From Limnohabitans sp. T6-20 (GTDB lineage: Bacteria > Pseudomonadota > Gammaproteobacteria > Burkholderiales > Burkholderiaceae_C): 64,000 nucleotides of DNA. The number at the start of each line of letters is the position of its first letter. Positions within the stretch are counted from its first letter, which is position 1. This document shows, piece by piece, positions 56,197 through 63,970 of this stretch. The stretch covers positions 868,001-932,000 of the forward strand of contig NZ_NERW01000002.1 of assembly GCF_003063505.1 (NCBI RefSeq). The letters run 5' to 3'. Position numbers and translations under genes: made by a program. Below the pieces are notes generated by a model. The model did not search any database, had not been told where the DNA came from, and was given only the letters and a program-made list of their open reading frames with translations.

Positions 56197-56220
56197 AAGA
56201 GCCTCGAAAGAGGCCCTTTT
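56197..56220 (+). terminator. Terminator-like hairpin after the CoA-transferase remnant
   Basis: GCCTC (56201-56205) and GAGGC (56210-56214) with a GAAA loop, flanked by A and T runs, form a small intrinsic terminator candidate. It fits the end of the lost CoA-transferase gene. Confidence 0.5.
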
Positions 56221-56255
56221 GATTTATCGTGGTGTTTTTGATACTGGGGCTCACG

Positions 56256-56672
56256 ATGAATCACTTTACCCGTGTCATTTCCAGTCTGATCACCAGCGCA
56301 GGGATTGCCTTGTCTCTGTTGCCGGCAACATCACATGCGCAGGCGCCGATTCGCATTCAATTTGCACCCGGAGCTATCAGCGGCGAATGGAAAGGCCAAA
56401 TTTTCCAGGGTGCCCAGGACTTTGTCTTGCGTTTGGGCCGTGGCCAAACACTGTCTGTCAGCAGTCCTGACGTTTATACATGGACCCTCATGGGACCCGA
56501 TGGCCAAACATTAGGTTGCAATGGTCAAAGTTATTGCCACGATGGCGAGGGTGTTTACTCGCTTCCAATGTCGGGGGATTACGTTGTCAGCACGGGATAC
56601 CGGATGAGTAGTTGCTACAACTGCCCTGTTGCCAAGACGCGAAAAGTTAATCTGGTATTCATTGCGAAGTAG
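56256..56672 (+). CDS. Secreted protein with one beta-rich domain
   Basis: A 138-residue protein with a signal peptide (about residues 1-28, cut after SHA). A domain of about 105 residues follows (IRIQFAPGAISGEWKGQIFQGAQDFVLRLGRGQTL to GDYVVSTGYR). The pattern of charged-residue-poor strands and LxxGQTLSV recalls small periplasmic inhibitor-like proteins (PliG-type lysozyme inhibitors), but this is only similarity by eye. Four Cys near the end may pair. Start ATG 56256 follows GGGG; an in-frame GTG at 56229 is less likely. The function is unknown. Confidence 0.6.
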   Translation: MNHFTRVISSLITSAGIALSLLPATSHAQAPIRIQFAPGAISGEWKGQIFQGAQDFVLRLGRGQTLSVSSPDVYTWTLMGPDGQTLGCNGQSYCHDGEGVYSLPMSGDYVVSTGYRMSSCYNCPVAKTRKVNLVFIAK

Positions 56673-56726
56673 ATCCGCTGGGACAAGCAATTGCACAAGA
56701 AGTAAACGCTTCGCTCTTTAAATGAA

Positions 56727-56756
56727 GAAGCCCGAACAGGAAACCGTTCGGGCTTC
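56727..56756. terminator. Bidirectional terminator hairpin
   Basis: GAAGCCCGAAC (56727-56737) and GTTCGGGCTTC (56746-56756) pair perfectly over 11 bp. T runs follow on the plus strand and A runs precede. It separates two convergent genes. Confidence 0.8.
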
Positions 56757-56773
56757 TTTGATTTCACTACATC

Positions 56774-57685
56774 TCAATGCGCCCCGAGGTAACACCCCTC
56801 AGCCCGTTCCCCATCCACCTCATCATCTTCTTCGCTGCACAGCGCCGCAATCAAGGCTTGGTCCACCACCTGGCCGGGTAGCAGCAGCTCTTCATTCGTC
56901 CAGCGCTTGACCAAGTGGCCGTTTGCCACGCCGCCCGTGTGTGGGGCCTGGTAGGCGCGGCGGTGTTGCATGGTGATGCCGCTGTTGGCGTTGGCAATGA
57001 AGCGGCTTTCGCCCAAGGCCCAGGGTTCAAAGTAGGCATTGGCGGCGGCGTCCACTTGGCGAAAGTAGCTGCGTGCGCCTTCGGCGTTGAGCTTTTTGCG
57101 CACGGTGCGGGTGATGAGGCCTTGCAAGTGCTCGAGCGCTTCATAGTCCATCTGGCTGATGGTGGCGTGGCTCATGTCAATTCCGGCCAGCGCAGGCGCA
57201 GCGGCCAAATCGGCGGGCAGCACTTGCACCATGGCTTTGACCACATCGTGTTGCGGCGCCACGGCGGTTGCCACACCGCGTGTTTGGGGCTGAATGGGGC
57301 AGCGGATTTCAACAAAGCGGGGTTTGACGGGGCCGGTGCAGCCGTCGTGGTGGTAATACTCGCCTTGGCTCAGCCGCCCTTTGCTGGAGCGCCCACGCAC
57401 GTCGCGGTAGGTGGGGTGCTGGGTGTGCACATTCAGGCACACCACCAAGCCGGTGGCATCGACCAATTGGTAAAAGGCCTCGCGCCATTCAGGCAAGAGG
57501 AGTTTGTCGTGCAGGTAGTCGTTGGGCTCTTTAGCTTCTTGACCCACTTCGCCTTCGATGACCAACACAAAAGGGCGTGGCCTGCGAACGCGCCACAAGG
57601 CGTTGGCAAAGTTCAGCACCGAGCTGGTGGTTGCAGAATGTGTGTCGGCGCTGAGGGCCGTGCGTTCGGACATACAAAAGTTCAT
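56774..57685 (-). CDS. Uncharacterised protein with possible Fe/2OG dioxygenase motif
   Basis: A protein of about 303 residues (start uncertain: ATG 57685 or 57673). GEYYHHDGCTGP holds a His-x-Asp pair, and QHRRAYQAPHTGG lies about 150 residues later with a distal His and Arg. That spacing resembles Fe(II)/2-oxoglutarate dioxygenases. No family was recognised and the rest gives no clue. The upstream frame to 57793 adds low-quality sequence. It converges with the secreted-protein gene and lies alone. A hydroxylase role is a hypothesis. Confidence 0.6.
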   Translation of the reverse strand: MNFCMSERTALSADTHSATTSSVLNFANALWRVRRPRPFVLVIEGEVGQEAKEPNDYLHDKLLLPEWREAFYQLVDATGLVVCLNVHTQHPTYRDVRGRSSKGRLSQGEYYHHDGCTGPVKPRFVEIRCPIQPQTRGVATAVAPQHDVVKAMVQVLPADLAAAPALAGIDMSHATISQMDYEALEHLQGLITRTVRKKLNAEGARSYFRQVDAAANAYFEPWALGESRFIANANSGITMQHRRAYQAPHTGGVANGHLVKRWTNEELLLPGQVVDQALIAALCSEEDDEVDGERAEGCYLGAH

Positions 57686-57862
57686 TGAGCGGTTGGACTG
57701 TGACTGCAAGCAGAAGCAGCGATCGATTTTAGGGCTTCGCAATCGTGGACGGACAACGCTCGTAAGGGGATTCAAGCTGGGGCGGTTGATCAATCGTCGG
57801 AGGTCTGAAAAAGATTGGATTTCTGACGGTTGAATAAAATAACAAAATCAACAATTAAACGG

Positions 57863-57878
57863 GTGATTTAGAAATCAC
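57863..57878. promoter_or_regulatory. Palindrome upstream of the lipoprotein gene
   Basis: GTGATTT-AG-AAATCAC has perfect 7-bp arms and lies 14 bp before the lipoprotein ATG at 57893. It is either an operator or a leader hairpin. Confidence 0.4.
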
Positions 57879-57892
57879 TTCATGAGTCATGT

Positions 57893-58489
57893 ATGAATAC
57901 TTTTAAACGACCAGCATGGATAGCAATTTTTAGCACTTTGCTTGCTGGTTGTGCTGTTGAAACGGTGAAAGATTTGGGTGGCAATTACCGTTTTCGTGCA
58001 GAAGCTCGTCAAGGAAGCCACCGTGAAGCGGTCAACAAAGCCTATGAATTGGCCAACAAAAAATGTGAAAGCTTGGGTCGTGGCGCAGAAGAAATTAAGA
58101 GTCGTCCTTTGGAGGATTACTACGGCGGCGCTTACGAGGTAGATTTTCATTGTTACGATCTTTCTGTTCGCGCTGCACAAAAACGCAAAATAGAAGAGGA
58201 CGCCAAAAGAGAAGCTGACAAGCGCAATGCAATAGCAGCGGAACAACAGCGCCAAGCTGATTTGCAACGCAAGAAGGACGCCGCTGAATGGGAGCGTGGA
58301 CGCCCAGCTCGCGAAGCCCAAGCCCGTAGAGAACGAGCCGAATTGGAGGCGAAATTACGAGTTGTTTGCCCCATGTATTACGCTGCCCGTCAGAGCTGTG
58401 CCACTGCTGCGCACCCCAATTACTGCATGAACGTGCGCCTTAGCAACAATTATTCAGAATGGACAGACTCTCAATGCCGCAACCGCTGA
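57893..58489 (+). CDS. Lipoprotein with coiled-coil segment
   Basis: A 198-residue protein. The lipobox LAGC (Cys at about residue 20) marks lipid attachment. A globular part (about 25-85) is followed by a charged helical region (about 86-150, rich in Arg, Glu, Ala, Lys). The C-terminus has five Cys (CPMYYAARQSCATAAHPNYC and CRNR). The codon use is lower in GC than neighbours. No family was recognised. The function is unknown; envelope location is inferred from the lipobox. Confidence 0.75.
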   Translation: MNTFKRPAWIAIFSTLLAGCAVETVKDLGGNYRFRAEARQGSHREAVNKAYELANKKCESLGRGAEEIKSRPLEDYYGGAYEVDFHCYDLSVRAAQKRKIEEDAKREADKRNAIAAEQQRQADLQRKKDAAEWERGRPAREAQARRERAELEAKLRVVCPMYYAARQSCATAAHPNYCMNVRLSNNYSEWTDSQCRNR

Positions 58490-58495
58490 GCTGAT

Positions 58496-59125
58496 CTAAA
58501 TCCCAGCCGTACCTAGCGCTTCCCAAACCCGAATCGCCGCATAAGCGTCATTGGCCGCGTAGACCAGTTGGGCCTCGCTCAAGCGGGCATTGGCCCAGTT
58601 GCTGGTGGCGGCTTTTTTGGACTTAATGAAGCGCTGCTTGAACAGCACCGCCACCGCACCTTTGACGCCCATGTCTTTGCGGTAGCCGCGTTGGTGGAAC
58701 ACGGTGTTGAGTTCCAGAATGCCTTGGGGCTCAATGCCCAGTTTGTGGATGATGCGTTTGCGGTCATCGCCCAGCCCGAAGCCGGCTTTGGCAATGCCCC
58801 CCAGAGCCAGCAAATCTGCGGCGACAGCCCGGCAATCGGGTTCGTGCAGCTGGAACACCCAAGCCCGCTCGGCCGTAGACAGCTGCAGGATGTGCGGCCC
58901 GTCTGACTGTTCACCAACCCTGAAAGTGGGTTTGGATTCGGTGTCAAAACCCCAAGCCCGCGCCTTGGTCAGTTGATCGTAGGCATGGCTGGCCTGGGAG
59001 CCTGTCCTCACCAATGTGATGCGGTCGAGTCCCAGCCGCTCAAACGGCGGGAGGAGGGCGATGGCGTCTTTGTCAGGCGTTGCGCGGTGCGTTGTTGCAG
59101 TTGGCATGGAGGAGCCGCTCGTCAT
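58496..59125 (-). CDS. 3'-5' exonuclease of the RNase D/DEDDy type
   Basis: A 209-residue exonuclease domain. The acidic pair is in WGFDTES, a second Asp is in the GDDRKRII region and the last motif is YAANDAYAAIRVWEAL (Tyr and Asp). That is the DEDDy pattern of RNase D/WRN-type 3'-5' exonucleases, without an HRDC domain. The nucleic acid substrate is unknown. ATG 59125 overlaps the ylqF stop (ATGA), so the two are translated together; a later ATG at 59107 also exists. Confidence 0.85.
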   Translation of the reverse strand: MTSGSSMPTATTHRATPDKDAIALLPPFERLGLDRITLVRTGSQASHAYDQLTKARAWGFDTESKPTFRVGEQSDGPHILQLSTAERAWVFQLHEPDCRAVAADLLALGGIAKAGFGLGDDRKRIIHKLGIEPQGILELNTVFHQRGYRKDMGVKGAVAVLFKQRFIKSKKAATSNWANARLSEAQLVYAANDAYAAIRVWEALGTAGI

Positions 59126-60048
59126 TCGCGGGCCTGTTTTTTGGCTTTTTTGCTGCCTTCTTTGCGCAGGGTTCTTTCGGCATCGGCTTTTTTACCTTCT
59201 GCCAGCCAGAGTGCAAATTCAGCCGGGGTTTCGAGTGTCACGCGGCCCAAGGCTGCTGATCTGAAATCATGGATCACCAGCTCGGCTGCTTTGGTCGTGT
59301 TGACGCGCCCACCGCTTTGAATGGCACCGCGCTGGCGTGCGATGGCTTCGAGCATGGTCTCGTCGATGTGGCTGGGCACGTCTTTGATTTTGTAGCGGGC
59401 TTCCAGCGCCTCGGGGTAGTGCGCAATGAGGTAGTTCAACAGCTCGAGCGCAACTTCTTCTTCGTCGAACGCATTGACACCGATGGCGCCGCTGGCCGCC
59501 AGGTTGTAGCCACTTTGGGCCACGATGATGCGGGGCCAAAGCACACCAGGGGTGTCGTAAAGGTAAAAGTCATCGGCCAGCGTGATGCGCTGCTCCAGCT
59601 TGGTCACACCGGCTTCGTCGCCGGTCTTGGCGGCCCGCTTGCCTTTGAGGGTGTTGATGAGCGTGGATTTGCCAACGTTGGGAATGCCGCAAATGAGCAC
59701 GCGCATGGGCTTGACCATGCCCCCGCGATGCGGGGCCAATTGCTGGCAGGCATCGATCAAGGCCTTGGCTGGCGAAACCATGCTGGTGTCCAGGCCCAAG
59801 GCCCGCACATCCGGCAAGGCGTTGTAGTGCGCAAGCCAAGCGGTGGTTTGCGCGGGATCGGCCAGGTCTTGCTTGCTCAAGATCTTGAGCCCCGGTTTGC
59901 CCTGAATCAGCTCGGCCAACATGGGGTTGGCGCTGGAGCCGGGCAGGCGGGCGTCCAGCATTTCAATGACGACGTCGATGTCTTTGATGCGCTCCCCAAT
60001 CGCTTTGCGCGTGAGGTGCATGTGTCCGGGGAACCATTGAATCGCCAT
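59122..60048 (-). CDS. ylqF: Ribosome biogenesis GTPase YlqF
   Basis: A 308-residue circularly permuted GTPase involved in late 50S assembly. G4-like LSKQDLAD comes first, then G1 GIPNVGKSTLINTLKG and G3 DTPG (YDTPGVLWPR). IQWFPGHMHLTRKAI is the family N-terminus. ATG 60048 is chosen over the extension to 60063. The C-terminal tail is Lys/Ala-rich, fitting RNA binding. It is coupled to the downstream exonuclease gene, an arrangement that could link ribosome and RNA processing. Confidence 0.93.
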   Translation of the reverse strand: MAIQWFPGHMHLTRKAIGERIKDIDVVIEMLDARLPGSSANPMLAELIQGKPGLKILSKQDLADPAQTTAWLAHYNALPDVRALGLDTSMVSPAKALIDACQQLAPHRGGMVKPMRVLICGIPNVGKSTLINTLKGKRAAKTGDEAGVTKLEQRITLADDFYLYDTPGVLWPRIIVAQSGYNLAASGAIGVNAFDEEEVALELLNYLIAHYPEALEARYKIKDVPSHIDETMLEAIARQRGAIQSGGRVNTTKAAELVIHDFRSAALGRVTLETPAEFALWLAEGKKADAERTLRKEGSKKAKKQARE

Positions 60049-60173
60049 AAAAACCGCTGCCAACCGAAAGTCAAAGAGAGTGATTGTCGGTCACTTCAAG
60101 ACGCCGGGTGGATTATTTGCAACGGCTTGCAGGTGAACAAGCCCTTGTGTCTGGCCATGCCAGTAATCCAGCT

Positions 60174-60755
60174 CTAACGAACGAGGTCTTCCATCGCATC
60201 AATCACCAAGCTGGTTCCGACGGCAATCAACAAAATATCGGAGGCCACACGCACATATTTGTAGCCCGCAGGGGGCACGCCAAAGCTCAACACGACAGCG
60301 CGTGGAACGTCGTAATAAATAACACCTGGTCGCAATGGTGCGCCTTTGCGCCATGGTTTGGCTTGGCCAGGCGGCAAGCAACCGGTGCCCTTTTTGGCCA
60401 AACCCGGTGGGCAAAAGCCCATGTTTTCCGGCCTGCCGTAATAGCTGCGGGCGGCTTCCAAATGCTGCTGCTGAAAATAGCCACCAATTGCAATTTGGCC
60501 TGCCGCAGAAGAGGGCGCAGACATGTGTGGCGGCTGCTGGGCGGGACGATGGGCGCGTTGGCGCTCCCTGCTTTCTTGCTGCATTTGCTGCATTTGCTGC
60601 ATTTGCTGCGCATGGTGATCTTGCGGATGCTTGCCATGTTGCTGCCCTTTGTGTGGGGGCTCGTCGCCTGGTCTTTGTGCTTGCGCGCATTGTGGCAGCC
60701 ACAGCGCATGCGTCAAGGCCAGCAATGCCGTGCAGACGTATCGGGTTGAAGTCAT
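60174..60755 (-). CDS. RcnB-like periplasmic protein
   Basis: A 193-residue protein with a signal peptide (about residues 1-26, ending AQA). A His/Gln-rich low-complexity region (about 30-75) contains a QQMQQMQQMQQ run. A C-terminal RcnB-type domain reads LAKKGTGCLPPGQAKPWRKGAPL and VPPAGYKYVRVASDILLI. RcnB of E. coli is a periplasmic protein linked to nickel/cobalt homeostasis. The His-rich part could bind metal. The call is by similarity of the C-terminal segment. A 9-bp tandem repeat encodes the Gln-Met run. Confidence 0.75.
   Translation of the reverse strand: MTSTRYVCTALLALTHALWLPQCAQAQRPGDEPPHKGQQHGKHPQDHHAQQMQQMQQMQQESRERQRAHRPAQQPPHMSAPSSAAGQIAIGGYFQQQHLEAARSYYGRPENMGFCPPGLAKKGTGCLPPGQAKPWRKGAPLRPGVIYYDVPRAVVLSFGVPPAGYKYVRVASDILLIAVGTSLVIDAMEDLVR
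60576..60611. repeat. 9-bp tandem repeat (TTGCTGCAT)
   Basis: Three perfect copies (60576-60602) plus a near copy, inside the RcnB-like gene, where it encodes a Gln-Gln-Met run on the minus strand. Unit-number changes keep the reading frame. Confidence 0.85.
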
Positions 60756-60877
60756 GGGGTGCTTTCAGTTGAGCTTGTCAAACAGTGAGACTGCACAACT
60801 TATCTGAGCGCGAAGACATGCGCTGTGCGCCAAGCCACATAAATTCAAGCTTTGCCCTGAATCGTTCACCCCCATGA

Positions 60878-60912
60878 AAAAAGGCAGCCAGGTGGATCAC
60901 CATGGCTGCCTT
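60878..60912 (-). terminator. Terminator of the HU gene
   Basis: On the minus strand GGCAGCC...GGTG arms (60912-60884) fold and are followed by TTTTTT (60883-60878). It lies 20 bp after the HU stop. Confidence 0.85.
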
Positions 60913-60931
60913 TCGGCGGAAGCAAATGAAA

Positions 60932-61213
60932 TTACTTCTTCTTGTTCACAGCGGCTTTGAAAGCGGCACCAGCGCTGAAGCGGGGCACAGTGGCAGCTGC
61001 AATTTTCAGCTTCTCGCCAGTGCGGGGGTTCTTGCCAACGCGTGCTGCACGCTTGGCGGCTTTGAAGGTACCAAAGCCAATCAGTTGCACGTCTTGTTTC
61101 TTGGCAACGGTCTTGGTGATGATTTCAACCAAAGCGCTCACGGCACGGCCGGCAGCTGCTTTGGACATGTCTGTTTCTTTGGCCAATGCTTCGATCAATT
61201 CTGCTTTGTTCAT
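60932..61213 (-). CDS. hup: DNA-binding protein HU
   Basis: A 93-residue nucleoid protein of the HU/IHF family that bends DNA. MNKAELIEALAKETDMSKAAAGRAV at the start and FGTFKAAKRAARVGKNPRTGEKLKI with the beta-arm Pro and Arg are diagnostic. GGAGAAAATC precedes ATG 61213. The open frame to 61252 is not used. A strong terminator follows. The AT-rich upstream 290 bp includes an inverted repeat and three direct repeats. Confidence 0.96.
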   Translation of the reverse strand: MNKAELIEALAKETDMSKAAAGRAVSALVEIITKTVAKKQDVQLIGFGTFKAAKRAARVGKNPRTGEKLKIAAATVPRFSAGAAFKAAVNKKK

Positions 61214-61327
61214 GATTTTCTCCAAATTAATAGAACGCCGGGATTTTGCCATGTAACGAAGGTGTTGGCTGATCGAATGCGCTGAATTTATACAACTTAT
61301 TCAAATTTTCTTACTTAACATAATATA

Positions 61328-61348
61328 CATCGTATGAATCATATGATG
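61328..61348. repeat. Near-perfect inverted repeat in the HU upstream region
   Basis: CATCGTATG and CATATGATG are inverted with one mismatch around AAT, in very AT-rich DNA. Operator or structural role unknown. Confidence 0.5.
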
Positions 61349-61387
61349 CATGAACACGTTTTTGAATTCAAGCCAAGGACGGTCACA

Positions 61388-61457
61388 CAAGTAAAGTTGA
61401 CGCTACTTTCCAAGTAAAGTTATAGCTACTCACATATTCCAAGTAAAGTTGACGCTA
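61388..61457. repeat. Three direct copies of an 18-bp repeat
   Basis: CAAGTAAAGTTGACGCTA at 61388-61405 and 61440-61457, with a variant (CAAGTAAAGTTATAGCTA) at 61411-61428. Start-to-start spacing is 23 and 29 bp. They lie between the HU gene and the KfrA-like gene. They could be the left-over end repeats of an insertion element or an iteron-like site. The surrounding gap 61214-61504 shows no gene. Confidence 0.8.
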
Positions 61458-61504
61458 TCAAGGACTGGTGATTTGGCAAGACCAAAACGTTGATGTGCTA
61501 ACTT

Positions 61505-62404
61505 CTATCCGATTACGCTTCGTACGGCTTTGTTCTTTGCTGCAGATTTGAGTTTTTTGGGTTGCATGTCGTTGATGCGTGCAAGATAACCTGATGCGCG
61601 CTCTGATAGCTGCGTGTTTTGCATCCTCAGCTCGTGCAGTTGCTTGGTCAAATTTCCTGCCACTTCCAGAGCCTCACTTTGATGTCGTATCTGCTTCTTT
61701 TTTTCAATCTCCACCTCTGCCTGTAATTTTTTTACTTGTTGGCGCTCGCGATCAATCTCCGCCATCAGTCTTCGTTCTGAAGACACATACTGTGCCTGAA
61801 GCGCTTGGATTTCAGCGCTGTGAGCCAGCAGTTGCGCATCGTGACGGCGACGCTCCTCATTGCCTTGGGCAACTTGCTGTTGAAGCGCCAGACGCGATGA
61901 TGTAAGTTCCTCATCCTTCTTGTTCACATGCATTTGAAGCTTATGCGCTTGACCTTGTGTTTCGGCATGCTTCAGTTCAAGCGCATCAAGGGCTTGCTTT
62001 AATTCTGATGCCTTCTGCGTGAACGCTCCACGCTCAGCTTCAATTTCAGCAAGCACCGTCGTCATTTGCTGTTCTTGCTGACTTGCTGTGTTCGCGAAAT
62101 CTGCTTTTGATGCTTCAAAAGTACTGTGAGCCTCCTGCAAAGCGCTTTTCCAGAGGGTTTTCATGGCTACTTGCACAGTAGCTGGCAATTCGCTTGTTTT
62201 ATCGGATTCACCCGTTGGTCCTCTCAAACGCTCTCCCAATGAAGAAAACCAGACCTCCAGCATCGGGCCCACGGTGTTGGGCGATCCACGGCCCAATTTC
62301 ATGCGAACACGTTCGATGGTCGGTTTGAGTTGCTCACTGAGCAATTCGTCGGCTGCGCCGTTGACATCGGTTTGCTGAACACCCCTTGGACTTTTAACTT
62401 GCAT
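61505..62404 (-). CDS. KfrA-type DNA-binding coiled-coil protein
   Basis: A 299-residue protein. The N-terminus (about 10-62, ADELLSEQLKPTIERVRMKLG then RGSPNTVGPMLEVWF) matches the KfrA N-terminal DNA-binding domain. The rest is a long coiled coil (about 75-275, Gln/Glu/Lys/Ala-rich) with a basic tail. KfrA of plasmids is a repressor with an alpha-helical tail. Here it is divergent from a tyrosine recombinase, with a palindromic site between, so it probably controls the pair. Confidence 0.82.
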   Translation of the reverse strand: MQVKSPRGVQQTDVNGAADELLSEQLKPTIERVRMKLGRGSPNTVGPMLEVWFSSLGERLRGPTGESDKTSELPATVQVAMKTLWKSALQEAHSTFEASKADFANTASQQEQQMTTVLAEIEAERGAFTQKASELKQALDALELKHAETQGQAHKLQMHVNKKDEELTSSRLALQQQVAQGNEERRRHDAQLLAHSAEIQALQAQYVSSERRLMAEIDRERQQVKKLQAEVEIEKKKQIRHQSEALEVAGNLTKQLHELRMQNTQLSERASGYLARINDMQPKKLKSAAKNKAVRSVIG

Positions 62405-62432
62405 CGCCCTGCTCCTTGCTGTAAATTTACCA

Positions 62433-62453
62433 ACGATAAGAGATATTTATCGT
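62433..62453. promoter_or_regulatory. Palindromic operator candidate between kfrA-like and integrase genes
   Basis: ACGATAA-N7-TTATCGT is a perfect 7-bp inverted repeat, 29 bp before the kfrA-like ATG and 70 bp before the integrase ATG. Further GATAA motifs follow. Binding by the KfrA-like protein is inferred. Confidence 0.55.
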
Positions 62454-62522
62454 GATTTAAAGGATAAAAAGATAAATAATCTTACATGCTATGTAATATT
62501 TCATCAAAGAAATAAGCCGCCC

Positions 62523-63602
62523 ATGAACTTGCGCCTGCCCACGCTCAAAAATACACCCGCCCTGGAGCCAGAGGCCCTGAGCGAAGTCACCCAACGCGCC
62601 GTCGAAGATCTGCTGCGCGAAGGTGAATCAAAAAACACCCTCATCAGCTACCGCAGCGCCTTGCGCTACTGGGCCGCATGGTTTGGTGCACGCTACGGCC
62701 GACAAATACAGCTGCCCGTGCCCACCGCCTGTGTGCTCCAGTTTGTCGTCGACCACGCGGATCGAACCACCGACAAAGGCCTGGCGCACGAGCTGCCCAT
62801 CGAGATCGATCAAGCCCTGGTGAAATCCGGCTTCAAAGGCAAACTCGGCGCACTCGCACACAACACCCTGATTCACCGAATTGCGGTCCTGTCCAAAGCC
62901 CACCAAATTGGCGAGTTCAAAAACCCTTGCCACGACCCCAAAGTGCGCGAGCTTCTCTCCCGCACCCGCAAGGCCTACGTCAAGCGGGGTGCCCTCCCCC
63001 GCAAAAAAGACGCCCTCACCAAAGAGCCTCTTCAAGCCATCTTGCAAACGTGCGATGACTCAGTCATCGGCATCCGCGATAGAGCACTGATCTTGTTCGC
63101 CTGGTCCAGTGGCGGGCGCAGGAGATCCGAGGTGGCCAGCGCAGACATGCAGTTTTTAAAACGCACCGGCCCCGATGCCTATCTCTACAACTTGGCGTTC
63201 TCCAAAACGAACCAAGCCGGCGCAGAACGCGCTGAAAACCACAAACCCATTTTTGGCCTCGCAGCGCAAGCCCTCTCGGCATGGCTCACCGTCAGCCACA
63301 TCACCAGCGGGGCGATTTTCCGAAGAGTGCGCAAAGGCGGTCACATCGCTGAAGCGCTCTCCCCTGCCGCTGTCAAAGATATCGTTAAAAAGCGATGCTT
63401 GTTGGCAGGCATTGACGGCAACTATGCCGCCCACTCCCTGCGCTCAGGGTTCGTGACAGAGGCAGGCTTGCAAAACGTTCCCCTCGCTCAGACCATGGCC
63501 ATGACGGGGCACCACAGCGTCTCCACCGTGTTGGGGTATTTCCGCATCACACAAGCGGCTGAGGTGACAGACCTTATGAGAGATGCGCGCCCCAACACTT
63601 GA
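62523..63602 (+). CDS. Tyrosine recombinase/integrase
   Basis: A 359-residue site-specific recombinase. An N-terminal SAM-like core-binding domain (about 25-140) precedes the catalytic domain. Catalytic residues are visible: Arg in [14 protein letters not shown], Lys in AFSKTNQAG, His-x-x-Arg in [14 protein letters not shown], His in [12 protein letters not shown] and the nucleophile Tyr in LGYFRI. It is divergent from a KfrA-like gene. No attachment site pair or cargo boundary was found in the window. Confidence 0.92.
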   Translation: MNLRLPTLKNTPALEPEALSEVTQRAVEDLLREGESKNTLISYRSALRYWAAWFGARYGRQIQLPVPTACVLQFVVDHADRTTDKGLAHELPIEIDQALVKSGFKGKLGALAHNTLIHRIAVLSKAHQIGEFKNPCHDPKVRELLSRTRKAYVKRGALPRKKDALTKEPLQAILQTCDDSVIGIRDRALILFAWSSGGRRRSEVASADMQFLKRTGPDAYLYNLAFSKTNQAGAERAENHKPIFGLAAQALSAWLTVSHITSGAIFRRVRKGGHIAEALSPAAVKDIVKKRCLLAGIDGNYAAHSLRSGFVTEAGLQNVPLAQTMAMTGHHSVSTVLGYFRITQAAEVTDLMRDARPNT

Positions 63603-63652
63603 AGCTCAACTGGGGTATGAACTTGTATGGAAAATCAGGCACAGGAGATCAA

Positions 63653-63970
63653 ATGAAGACCATCACGCTCTATTTCGCAACCGCAATCGCTGAAATCGTG
63701 GGGTGCTACCTGCCCTGGCTCTGGCTCAAGCAAAACGGATCTCCATGGTTGCTGATACCCGCCGGAGTCAGTCTGGCGGCCTTCGCGTGGCTACTGACAC
63801 TGCACGAAGCTGCCACCGGACGCGTCTACGCTGCTTACGGGGGTGTCTACATCTTTGCAGCTATTCTTTGGCTATGGGCCGTCGACGGCATCCGACCATC
63901 GAATTGGGATGTCGCGGGTGTTGCCGTGGCCCTGCTGGGTATGAGCATCATTGCCTTTCAACCGCGCTAG
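63653..63970 (+). CDS. YnfA/UPF0060 small membrane protein
   Basis: A 105-residue protein with four membrane helices. [22 protein letters not shown] at the start and [24 protein letters not shown] are the YnfA hallmarks. The family resembles small multidrug efflux proteins. AGGAGAT precedes ATG 63653. It lies 50 bp after the integrase on the same strand and could be cargo of it. The last 30 bases of the window hold no recognisable feature. Confidence 0.9.
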   Translation: MKTITLYFATAIAEIVGCYLPWLWLKQNGSPWLLIPAGVSLAAFAWLLTLHEAATGRVYAAYGGVYIFAAILWLWAVDGIRPSNWDVAGVAVALLGMSIIAFQPR

